From Lachnospiraceae bacterium M18-1 (lineage in GTDB: Bacteria > Bacillota > Clostridia > Lachnospirales > Lachnospiraceae): a DNA stretch of 64,000 nt. The notes below the pieces were generated by a model. The model ran no database searches. It was not told the origin of the DNA and was given only the letters and a program-made list of their open reading frames with translations. The translations under genes were made by a program, and so were the position numbers. Shown in pieces: positions 34,819-42,283 of this stretch; position 1 is the stretch's first letter; each line of letters begins with the position of its first letter. Where the stretch lies: NCBI GenBank assembly GCA_000403295.2, contig KE159605.1, forward strand, positions 2,010,805-2,074,804. Direction: 5' to 3'.

Positions 34819-35357
34819 CAGCTATCCCTGTCTCCTATCATCGGCCATTTGCTGTCCTTTTCGGAAATGACCGCCGGCTGCACCGGCCACTCAATCGAAA
34901 ACGCCGGGTCATTCCATCTGTATCCTCTCTCGTACATCGGGTCATATGCCGAAGTCATAAAGTAGATCAGCTGTGAGTTATCTTTCAGTGACACAAACCC
35001 GTGTGCACATCCTTTCGGTATATAAAAAGCCTGGCCGTTTTCCTCGGAAAGGACGGCTGAACAATACTTTAAATATGTAGGCGAGTCCTTCCTTAAATCC
35101 AGACAAACATCGTAAACTTCACCATCCACACAGCATACAAGTTTTTCTTCTGCCGAAGGTTCAGCCTGCATATGCATTCCCCGCAGCGTTCCCTTTCTGT
35201 AATTCTTTGAGGCGGAAATCTGTACAAATCTTCCATTCAATCCGTTTGCCTTAAATTCTTCGATATCGGCAAGCCTCGAAAAACATCCTCTGTCGTCCCA
35301 GGGTATATTACGCTTAATGAGACAGCAGCCGTCTACAGGCATTTTCTCAAACGTCAT
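34818..35357 (-). CDS. RmlC-type sugar 3,5-epimerase
   Basis: A 179-residue cupin of the dTDP-4-dehydrorhamnose 3,5-epimerase family. LRGMHMQAEPSAEEKLV carries the catalytic histidine, and AFYIPKGCAHGFVSL the conserved late block. There are no rmlA, rmlB or rmlD genes here, so it likely acts on a CDP-4-keto sugar of the rfbFGH pathway, in the way of the ascarylose-type 5-epimerase. Its start overlaps the stop of a 39-codon ORF (ATGA). Confidence 0.85.
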   Translation of the reverse strand: MTFEKMPVDGCCLIKRNIPWDDRGCFSRLADIEEFKANGLNGRFVQISASKNYRKGTLRGMHMQAEPSAEEKLVCCVDGEVYDVCLDLRKDSPTYLKYCSAVLSEENGQAFYIPKGCAHGFVSLKDNSQLIYFMTSAYDPMYERGYRWNDPAFSIEWPVQPAVISEKDSKWPMIGDRDS

Positions 35358-35473
35358 TCTGCATCTCTCCTTCCGGACATAGCATATACTTTTTCATAAA
35401 ACTCCTGCTCCGCATCTGACAAAAAATCTAACTCATAAACATCATATGAAATGATATCCTTATTCTTATCCAT
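35354..35473 (-). CDS. Small ORF (39 aa) coupled to both neighbours
   Basis: The frame reads MDKNKDIISYDVYELDFLSD and continues to a total of 39 residues, ending in GRRDAE. GAGGGG lies six bases before the ATG, inside the end of the glycosyltransferase gene. The start lies within the last codons of that gene (ATGGATAA) and the stop overlaps the ATG of the RmlC-like gene. Both overlaps and the ribosome site favour real translation. No family is recognised; it is acidic in the middle and has no membrane span. Confidence 0.55.
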   Translation of the reverse strand: MDKNKDIISYDVYELDFLSDAEQEFYEKVYAMSGRRDAE

Positions 35474-36836
35474 GCTGATCCCCTCTATATTTATCACAAA
35501 CAGGCCTGTTTAAAAAATCTGCGACCCTTTTATTATCCATATCCTCTTTCCTGAAATCCGATAAACTGTATTCCTCTCTCGGCAAGCTGAATAACCACAT
35601 CAGCGCCGATTCCTCAAATACCTGCGCAGCCTCATATTCCACATTGTTTTTCCGTAAATGTTCAAATGACCAGACGATAGATGAAAGCCACTTCGAACTG
35701 TGGTTGTCGGAATGCTCGCTGCTTCCCGGCCTCCAGGTACGGATATGCAATAAGTCATCGCACAGAGAAACCCGGTCACAGGCAAGAGCCATATAGGTCA
35801 TCCAGGATATATCAAGACAGAAATTGCAGTCTCTGTCATACTCTGTTTCGTAAGTCAGCATCAGATCTATAAGCTGCTTAAACAGGCCGGATTTATACAG
35901 CTTACCCCACACAGGGACAAACAGGATACGTAGCATGAAACAGCGTTCCTTCTCCTCTCCCTCAATGCAGAAATCCTTTCCCAAATAATGTGTAAAATAG
36001 CTGTATCTAAAGCCTTTATGCGCATATGTCAGCGTATTGACCTGAACCATGTCTGAACCGTCAGCACGGGAAATCTTTATGGTCTTCTCTAAAAAATCCG
36101 GCTCATAGTAATCGTCAGAATCCACCATAGCTACATAGTCTGTGCTTATGCTGTCTTTCAGTTTTGTAAGCAGTCCCTTTTCCGTCCACGGAACATTCTT
36201 CTCAAGACGGATATATGTAATTCTTACGTCTGCTTCCGCATATTGCCTGATCGTATCTGCCGAATCATCTGTCGAGCCGTTATCAATTATTAGATAAGTA
36301 AAGTTCTCAAAGCTCTGGTTCAAAACACTTTCTATGGTTCTGCACAGCATTCCCTTCGGCGTGTTGTACAGGATTGTAAAAATAGTCGCCACCGGAGCAT
36401 CGTCCGCCTGTTTTTCTCTGTTTCTCTTACTAGCTTTCAAAAAGTATTTCAGATCATAAACATCCTCAAGAATCCTTATCTCTTTATCTACTCTTCTGAA
36501 TGGATTTATGATATTGTTTTCATTGATGCCGTTCTCGGTCAGATACTGTATCACCGGAGCCTGATTATCAGGAGAAACAATGACCTGAATATCATCCGCC
36601 CGGCTCAAAAATGTATCCGGCGAAATAACCTTTTTACCGAGAACGGTAAATTCCCTGCTGTCTGCCTGCCGGTCCACAAAATATTCAATATCCCTGCCAA
36701 AAACTTTTAGATACCTGCAGATGATCTCTCCATTCACTCCGCAGCCATAGACGCATAGCTTAGCACTGTCATCATATGCTAAGTTTTGAAGAAATGAAAA
36801 GTCCTTGCCATATGCAGTTATTTTTGTGCTGCACAT
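35466..36836 (-). CDS. Family 2 glycosyltransferase with N-terminal Rossmann domain
   Basis: A 456-residue protein. AKLCVYGCGVNGEIICRYL near residue 25 begins the Rossmann module. From about residue 145 a GT2 domain follows (ATIFTILYNTPKGMLCRTIE, FTYLIIDNGSTDDSADTIRQ and the acidic YVAMVDSDDYYEPDFLEK). The order resembles the GT2 gene at 20621 but without the C-terminal module. It would transfer a sugar in the cytoplasm. The next gene downstream starts inside its last codons. Confidence 0.87.
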   Translation of the reverse strand: MCSTKITAYGKDFSFLQNLAYDDSAKLCVYGCGVNGEIICRYLKVFGRDIEYFVDRQADSREFTVLGKKVISPDTFLSRADDIQVIVSPDNQAPVIQYLTENGINENNIINPFRRVDKEIRILEDVYDLKYFLKASKRNREKQADDAPVATIFTILYNTPKGMLCRTIESVLNQSFENFTYLIIDNGSTDDSADTIRQYAEADVRITYIRLEKNVPWTEKGLLTKLKDSISTDYVAMVDSDDYYEPDFLEKTIKISRADGSDMVQVNTLTYAHKGFRYSYFTHYLGKDFCIEGEEKERCFMLRILFVPVWGKLYKSGLFKQLIDLMLTYETEYDRDCNFCLDISWMTYMALACDRVSLCDDLLHIRTWRPGSSEHSDNHSSKWLSSIVWSFEHLRKNNVEYEAAQVFEESALMWLFSLPREEYSLSDFRKEDMDNKRVADFLNRPVCDKYRGDQHG

Positions 36837-36840
36837 CTCC

Positions 36841-38247
36841 TTATATTTCCCCTTCCTTACATACCTTTTTGCACTGCGAACAGATCTCTACGTTCTGTAT
36901 CATGACCGGTTTTTTCATTTTCCGGCATAGTTCCACCAGGCTGCTGCCATCCCCATAGTACCCATCGCTCAATACGATCGCCCGGTCCAGATCCGCCGTG
37001 TCGTCATAAATCCCCCACCCGTCTCCTATATAACGGTCGCGAACTCTCTTATATTCTTCCAGCAGCTGCGGCCGCATACTGTTCAATGTGCTTTCCAGCA
37101 ATGGATGTGGTCTCCAAAGCAGCGCCGCGTCATTTCTATTCTCATAAAAAATCCGAAATACATCTTCCATCTTCCGCAGCGCTTTTTCATTATTCTGCAG
37201 CAATGCCGTGACCGATGTATTGTATAAGATAATTTTTTTCCATGTACCGTCCGGCTTTTCGATAACCCCTTTCCATTCCTCAGGGATTTCTATTTGTTCT
37301 TTTCTCGTATTTAAAATTTTGTCAAACTTCGGCGATCCGCTTCCGTCAATCTTATTCTCCCAATATCTTCTGATATCCTTTTCATTCCTGCGGCTCTGGC
37401 TTTTTAGCGTCTCTTCCGTCAGAACATTGACATAAACCTGCCGCATCGCTTCAGACTGTACGATCACCTTGTCCGCATTGATCACGCCGGGCGTGGTGCA
37501 GAAATGTTTTATGCCCTCTACCGCTTCTCGATTATCGGGAGAAACCTCCCCTAATATAAAGTAAGGAATGTAGACCAGTTTTTCTGTGAACTGTTTTAAA
37601 TTTTTAGAATAGAAAAATGGATGCACGCTGGTTACAAAATTGCAGTCATCATAAGGATTATGTATATAAATCACATCCGGACGGCGGTTTTTAAAATCAT
37701 ATTCGTCATATCTTGTAATAGAGACATATTCCGGATACAGTCCGCCCTCATAATGCTCCTCTCGTAAGCTACCGTCCGGATTTTTGTCAAAATATGGAAT
37801 TGGAATCACATACGCGTCTGTATTCTCGTCTGAATCCGCCGCCTTCCACACACTCTCCAGTGAATCCCACATGGACGCCTTATATGGAAGAAATACGACT
37901 TCCAAGCGCACAGGAATATCATTTCGGACGCTGTTTATTATCTGTATAAGGGCCTTCTGCAGGAGTTTATAGTCCCGTCCCGCGTCTGAGGATCTATCCG
38001 ACCCGTTTTTTTCATGCAGCTGGTAGAGCAGTTCGCAATAATCCTCTAATAAATGGACTGTGGCAAAGCCCTCCCCTTCTGACTCCTCAATCATATTTCC
38101 GAGTTCGATGGCTCCTTCCTGGCATTGCTCCAGCAATTTCATAGCCGCCGCCTGTTTTTTTCCTTCCATGGCTTTTTTTATCTCTTTGTGCGCCTCGCCA
38201 AGTAATTCTGCAAATTCCATGGCCTGCTTTTTTTGAGCACTTCTCAT
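36841..38247 (-). CDS. CDP-glycerol glycerophosphotransferase-like protein
   Basis: A 468-residue protein and the first glycan gene after the TnpB-like gene. The N-terminal 90 residues are helical (KKQAMEFAELLGEAHKEIKK). The rest has a GT-B-like fold with VFLPYKASMWDSLESVW, IPYFILGEVS and the C-terminal ALLWRPHPLLESTL and DGYYGDGSSLVELCRKMKKP, typical of the teichoic-acid type glycerophosphotransferase family. The start at 38247 follows GGTGGAG; the frame is open 14 codons further upstream, up to the omegaRNA-like region. It may add glycerol phosphate or a related group to the glycan. Confidence 0.75.
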   Translation of the reverse strand: MRSAQKKQAMEFAELLGEAHKEIKKAMEGKKQAAAMKLLEQCQEGAIELGNMIEESEGEGFATVHLLEDYCELLYQLHEKNGSDRSSDAGRDYKLLQKALIQIINSVRNDIPVRLEVVFLPYKASMWDSLESVWKAADSDENTDAYVIPIPYFDKNPDGSLREEHYEGGLYPEYVSITRYDEYDFKNRRPDVIYIHNPYDDCNFVTSVHPFFYSKNLKQFTEKLVYIPYFILGEVSPDNREAVEGIKHFCTTPGVINADKVIVQSEAMRQVYVNVLTEETLKSQSRRNEKDIRRYWENKIDGSGSPKFDKILNTRKEQIEIPEEWKGVIEKPDGTWKKIILYNTSVTALLQNNEKALRKMEDVFRIFYENRNDAALLWRPHPLLESTLNSMRPQLLEEYKRVRDRYIGDGWGIYDDTADLDRAIVLSDGYYGDGSSLVELCRKMKKPVMIQNVEICSQCKKVCKEGEI

Positions 38248-38289
38248 GACAATCTCCACCGACTCATCGTTATTTTTAATAAGGCACAT

Positions 38290-38564
38290 TTTGTCACCCT
38301 CACGGGTGATGCCGGCAGGATCTTTCCGACCTGCCTGCTTCGCTCCCGGTACTTCTCATGCGCGGAGGTTCCGCGTCTTGAGTTCCCATAGGTCCTGGCC
38401 TACCCAATACCCGGCTCCCGCAGGAACCGGCTTCTAATGCCGTCTTTGTTTTTTCTATCAATAGAGTCCTCCCGCGTTCCTATTCCCGTCTCCGGTTTTG
38501 GTCAAACGTATCCTCAGATGCGTTCATCCACGGAATTTTTCTTAATGAACTTCTTTTTAAGGGA
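38290..38564 (-). ncRNA. OmegaRNA-like structured region after the TnpB-family gene
   Basis: Directly 3' of the TnpB gene lies 275 bp of GC-rich sequence rich in short hairpins: CGCGGA/TCCGCG, GGCAGG/CCTGCC and a terminal TCACCC-GTGA-GGGTGA at about 38292-38307. Segments such as TAGGCCAGGACCTATGGGAA and CGCGCATGAGAAGTACCGGG resemble, from memory, the 3' ends of IS605-group elements where TnpB guide RNAs end. Any guide would begin after the last hairpin, in AAAATGTGCCTTATTAAAAA, which is the leader of the next gene. No protein-coding frame is convincing here. Exact ends are unknown. Confidence 0.6.
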
Positions 38565-39896
38565 TCATTCTCCATACTCCCTTTCCTTTCGCATGTCACG
38601 TCCCCTTTTCAGGACATTCTTTGCGGTGTTCTGCCTTTCCGGCATCTCTGCCCCGCAGGACGGGCAGCGGAACATATCATTTTCTTTCACCCCGTCCGCT
38701 CCGCAGCGGCTGCATTGGACGCTGATTCCTTTGCCGAAGACTTCAACCAGTTCGATGGACCGTTCCCGGCATTTTTGAAGCAGCCTGCTTTTTACAAAGC
38801 CTTTCTGCCACATATTGACGGTAGCGTTCACCTTCCGGTTGAAACCTGCCTTTGACTTTGGCGGCAGCTTCGGGAAATAGACCGTCCCCGGCTTTTCTGT
38901 GTCCAGCATCCGGTTAATCTCACCGTTCACATAATTGTGCATCGTCTCTTCCAGTCTTACCTTGCCTGCATTGTATTTTTTCATGCCGGGGTTGTTTTTT
39001 GCGTTCCTCTGGTGACGGGGCAGCCTTTTCTGCACATAGTCTGTAAGTGCGGACTGGTATTTCAAATATTTTTCTCCGTAAGTCCTGCCCTGATCTGTCA
39101 CAAACATACATTTAAGCCCTACCGCGAGCCCCATCTCCCCGCTGTATCCCGCAGGATGCCTCTGCTTTACCTCTATGGGCACATTCAGCGTAATCCCTCT
39201 TTCCTCAGGATAAAGGCGAACGTAAATCTGGCAGTTATACTGATTGTTGTCTGTCAGCGGGATAAAAAGCCTCCTGCGGCTTTCTTTCATGGAAAGGTAG
39301 ATTCCGTGGTCTGCATACCGGTATCCCTTTGGGGAAGCCGGGAAACCATACGCCGCGTCGGTATGGGGCTTGTTCAGGCAGCGGCGCACCTGCCTCCGCA
39401 GGTACTGATCCAGCCGGTGGGTATCCACACTTTTCCGGACATCTGCATATTTTTCTTTCCAAACGCCCGCAAGTTCCGGCTCCCCTCCCGCCAGCACCGA
39501 CTCGAAGCATTGGCTCTGCTTCATGACAAACCGCAGATAATGCCTGTCTTCTGCCGACAGGTTCGGATTGTTCCTGATGTTCTGTCCCACCCGGCTTTTC
39601 GTGCGTGCCCACTGGCTCTTAATATCCCCCAGTGCATCAAAAATAGAAAGATAAAAATACACGGACGGAAGCCCCAGCTTTTCCCGCAGCCCACTTTTTG
39701 TCATCTCATTCTGAACGGTATAGCCCGGATGGATCTTCGGGAGACTGCGAATCCCGCTATAGCGGTCATAAACATAATTTTTGACCTCCCGGCAGTCTCT
39801 GGCGATTTCCTGCAGACGTTCTATATCGGCGGCAGAAATCGGAATCTGGTTGTATTGATAAACGGTCTTATATATTGAATCTTTATGCCCTTTCAT
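38565..39896 (-). CDS. TnpB-family protein lacking the RuvC catalytic residues
   Basis: A 443-residue intact protein. Residues about 1-215 are helical and basic; a beta-rich part follows, then the RuvC-like region and a zinc ribbon (CSRCGADG, then CPSCGAEMP). All three nuclease acids look replaced: RuvC I reads MGLAVGLKCMF (normally G-I-D-x-G), RuvC II reads TVYFPKLPP (normally an E before D-L), and RuvC III reads ERQNTAKNVLK (normally R-D-x-N-A-A-x-N). No stop or frameshift is present, so the loss looks selected rather than decayed. The start at 39896 follows GGAAGGG; the frame also opens upstream at 39980 without a ribosome site. It could be an RNA-guided DNA-binding protein without cleavage. 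Confidence 0.8.
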   Translation of the reverse strand: MKGHKDSIYKTVYQYNQIPISAADIERLQEIARDCREVKNYVYDRYSGIRSLPKIHPGYTVQNEMTKSGLREKLGLPSVYFYLSIFDALGDIKSQWARTKSRVGQNIRNNPNLSAEDRHYLRFVMKQSQCFESVLAGGEPELAGVWKEKYADVRKSVDTHRLDQYLRRQVRRCLNKPHTDAAYGFPASPKGYRYADHGIYLSMKESRRRLFIPLTDNNQYNCQIYVRLYPEERGITLNVPIEVKQRHPAGYSGEMGLAVGLKCMFVTDQGRTYGEKYLKYQSALTDYVQKRLPRHQRNAKNNPGMKKYNAGKVRLEETMHNYVNGEINRMLDTEKPGTVYFPKLPPKSKAGFNRKVNATVNMWQKGFVKSRLLQKCRERSIELVEVFGKGISVQCSRCGADGVKENDMFRCPSCGAEMPERQNTAKNVLKRGRDMRKEREYGE

Positions 39897-40029
39897 ACTG
39901 ATTCGACCCTTCCATTCCGGATAAGCCCGGCCAGACGCCGGCTGCTTTCGTATACTCCGCTGATCTGCCCACCGCGGCATTCACGGCTTTTTTTAATCTC
40001 AATATGGCCCCCGAAGGTTACGCTATGGT

Positions 40030-40060
40030 TTTTTCGCAGATTACCTTAATCTGCGAAAAA
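40030..40060. repeat. Recombination site A (inverted-repeat crossover site)
   Basis: TTTTTCGCAGATTA, a 3-bp spacer CCT and TAATCTGCGAAAAA form a perfect 14-bp palindrome with an asymmetric core. Twenty-one bases of it (40037-40057) recur in the opposite orientation at 41479-41499. The layout of two recombinase-binding arms around a short asymmetric core is that of a tyrosine recombinase crossover site. Confidence 0.8.
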
Positions 40061-40088
40061 TGGCGTCCTTCTTTCTAAAATACAATAT

Positions 40089-41216
40089 TTATGATCGTTT
40101 CTGACCCAGATATTGACCATAAATAGCTGCTAATGAGTTCATATGTTGCCGTTTGGTTTCAATGCTAGGGTGCACGTAACGATTCAGGGTGATCTTTACA
40201 TCTGAGTGTCCCAATATCTCACTTAAGCTTTTGATATCCGCTCCGCTGTTGATACAGTTTGTTGCAAAAGTATGCCGCAGGCTGTGGAAATTTTTATGAC
40301 CTATATCTGCAATCTGCAGATATTTTTGAAATTTATTTTGATACGTTCTTGGATCCAGCGGCTTATTTCTATGCAGCATATATTTTCCCTCACCTTTGTA
40401 ATATGGAAGGATCAGCTTAACCAATTCGTCCGATAAAGGAATTTCACGCTTAGAATATACGCTTTTGGGTTCTCCTTCCAAAAGAACTGTCCGGGTTTTC
40501 TTTCCGTCCATAGTAATCCTCTGCACCGTAGAGTTCACATACAGCAGTTTCCTTTCCAGATCAATGTCCTGCCATTTTAAAGCGCAGATCTCACCGAGAC
40601 GGAGGCCGGTGGAAATGCAGATCACAATCCCCAGCTTAAAAACGTCCATTCCGTCATACAGATGGTGCAGCAGCCGGGTCTGTTCTGTCTGGCTCAATAT
40701 CTCGACCGGCTTATTTCCTGTTTTCGGCCGCTGATTTGAATATTTGATTTTTTCTGTGTGATAGTTCAATGCCGCATAGGACAGAATCTGGTTCATGACA
40801 CAGGAAATACTTTTCTGCAGGCTGTCCGACAGCGCCTCATTGTTATCATCCTGAAATATCTGTGACAAAATGTCCTCATTAATCCTCGCCAGTACCAGGT
40901 TTTCCATTTTTTTCTTAATATGTTTCTGGTAAATGAAACGGTATTTGATAAAAGTAGCATGCTTTTTCGTGTTTTCAACTGTGGCAAGCCATTCGTCCGC
41001 CACCAAATAAAAAAGGACGTTTCCTGCACATTTCTGTCTTTTTGACATAGATTGTGTATCCATTTTTGCCGCAGATAATTTTTCTTTTACTTCGCTGTAG
41101 CTTTTGGCATATATGGAACGGACTACATTCTTTTGGGAATGCGGCTCAAATGCAGAATACCTCCCCTCCCAGCGTCCATCTTTCCTCTTCCTGATATTTT
41201 CTCCGCGCCTTGACAT
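40089..41216 (-). CDS. Tyrosine recombinase (integrase family)
   Basis: A 375-residue recombinase. The N-terminal arm-type part (RKRKDGRWEGRYSAFEPHSQ) is followed by a core-binding SAM-like domain (about 60-165) and the catalytic domain. Catalytic residues are readable: Arg in STGLRLGEICALKW, the His-x-x-Arg in FHSLRHTFATNC, a later His in LGHSDVKITLNRYVHP and the nucleophilic Tyr in the same block. The ATG at 41216 follows AGGAGG, and a GTG further upstream overlaps that site. Placed between inverted copies of a crossover site, it probably inverts its own segment. Confidence 0.9.
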   Translation of the reverse strand: MSRRGENIRKRKDGRWEGRYSAFEPHSQKNVVRSIYAKSYSEVKEKLSAAKMDTQSMSKRQKCAGNVLFYLVADEWLATVENTKKHATFIKYRFIYQKHIKKKMENLVLARINEDILSQIFQDDNNEALSDSLQKSISCVMNQILSYAALNYHTEKIKYSNQRPKTGNKPVEILSQTEQTRLLHHLYDGMDVFKLGIVICISTGLRLGEICALKWQDIDLERKLLYVNSTVQRITMDGKKTRTVLLEGEPKSVYSKREIPLSDELVKLILPYYKGEGKYMLHRNKPLDPRTYQNKFQKYLQIADIGHKNFHSLRHTFATNCINSGADIKSLSEILGHSDVKITLNRYVHPSIETKRQHMNSLAAIYGQYLGQKRS

Positions 41217-41382
41217 ATTAACGTTCCTCCTGACCACTTTTTTGACCCATAATAAAATAGATTCAGAGAAAAAGAACGTTTCTCATAAAATTTTATCTTT
41301 CATATCTGTATTCTATGGTATTCTGGGGCCGGGACTGCCGGAAGGAAAACCATGGAAATGGCGCAGAAACAGGAATATCTGG

Positions 41383-41411
41383 TTGACAAATCGAAATGAC
41401 TCCATTATAAT
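41383..41411 (+). promoter_or_regulatory. Perfect-consensus promoter inside the invertible segment
   Basis: TTGACA (41383-41388) and TATAAT (41406-41411) are separated by 17 bp. The start point near 41418 lies before site B, so the transcript leaves the segment to the right. No gene of the segment starts behind it in this orientation. Confidence 0.85.
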
Positions 41412-41478
41412 TACGTTTGTAAATTAGCTTCAAAACTAATCTTACGTTTAAAGATTGATATTTTTGTTTATAGGGAAA

Positions 41479-41503
41479 TTCGCAGATTAAGGTAATCTGT
41501 GAA
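41479..41503. repeat. Recombination site B (inverted copy of site A)
   Basis: TTCGCAGATTA, spacer AGG and TAATCTGTGAA. Its first 21 bases (41479-41499) are the exact reverse complement of 40037-40057; one arm has a T in place of C (CTGTGAA against CTGCGAA). Confidence 0.8.
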
Positions 41504-41570
41504 AGTCATAAGATGAATAGACACAAAAATGGCTGTCGTTTAATGAGCATTTTCAGCCCTTTTGATACAA

Positions 41571-41638
41571 AAAGAAGAAGCCCGTAGGAACCGAACGATC
41601 CAATATTTGTTTTTCGGCGAGCTTCTTCTTTTTTTATC
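41571..41638 (+). terminator. Terminator facing the invertible promoter
   Basis: AAAGAAGAAGC (41571-41581) pairs with GCTTCTTCTTT (41621-41631), with an inner CCGAA/TTCGG, and a run of T follows. A transcript from 41418 would end here after about 220 nt. Confidence 0.7.
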
Positions 41639-41639
41639 T

Positions 41640-42184
41640 CCGATAATCTTTGTTATTATTTTTTGGCGCACAAATACTATGTCCGCCCACTTTTTCTGCA
41701 TACTTTTCTTTAAACTGCTTTCTCCTGAAATCTAAAAAATGTCATTCTGTCTGGGTATATCCTTTCTGCTGTTTCGTTTCTGTACAGATATGATGTAGCT
41801 CCCTCCCTGGTGCAGATGTACGTTTACGATTGAGGTAGAAGATTGGGATAAGTGGAGGGAGGATTATGAGAAAAGACACGGGAATGGACAGGCCGGAAAG
41901 TAGTAGAAAGGTTGAATGGCGATATCTCCCCTGTATGCCCGGTTCTTCTGTTTTTCATGATCCTGGAGCTTGATGTGTGCCACTCAGCATATGGTTCTTT
42001 TTCATCCGCATGAACGTTGCTTACAGATCCATCTTGGACAAAAACTATTTATAAATGTGCATGAGAAAACCACCCGCCACAATGTGACTGGTGGTTTAGG
42101 TGGTCAATTATAATTCTATAAGATAAAAGAATTAGAACTCTTTGGCAGGCGTGCGCTTCTCCTGCATCTCTCGGGTTTCCCCTG
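41640..42184. other. Gene-free stretch with a hairpin remnant
   Basis: No convincing reading frame is seen. AAACCACC/GGTGGTTT (42067-42097) forms a hairpin with a 15-base loop, similar in look to the subterminal hairpins of IS200/IS605-type ends. Nothing else is recognised. Confidence 0.4.
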
Positions 42185-42283
42185 TCAGTACCATTCTTTT
42201 TCATCAATCTTCATAAAAGTAATAATGGAATTTTTATACTCTGGAGAGAACTGCACCATATCCGGATAGAAAGCATATTTCAC
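42185..42283 (-). CDS. Possible small ORF (32 aa) after the helicase
   Basis: A GTG start overlaps the helicase stop (GTGTGA). The frame reads VKYAFYPDMVQFSPEYKNSI and ends in MKIDEKEWY. The overlap would allow coupling, and the frame looks protein-like. It is short, has no independent ribosome site, and no family is recognised; it could be a remnant. Confidence 0.3.
   Translation of the reverse strand: MKYAFYPDMVQFSPEYKNSIITFMKIDEKEWY

Larger units (their letters stand above)
40030..41503. mobile_element. Predicted invertible DNA segment carrying its recombinase and a promoter
   Basis: A tyrosine recombinase gene and a consensus promoter lie between two copies of the same crossover site in inverted orientation: core CCT at site A and AGG at site B, read on the plus strand. 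Inversion would turn the promoter from rightward (toward a terminator) to leftward (toward the TnpB-like gene and glycan operon). I see no other clear promoter between site A and the TnpB-like gene. The segment resembles promoter inverters that phase-vary surface structures. Inversion has not been observed here; it is predicted from sequence. Confidence 0.75.

Noticed and set aside
41513..41587. 24-codon plus-strand ORF in the RNA from the invertible promoter
   Set aside because: It has no good ribosome site and no family match; it may be chance, although a leader peptide cannot be excluded.
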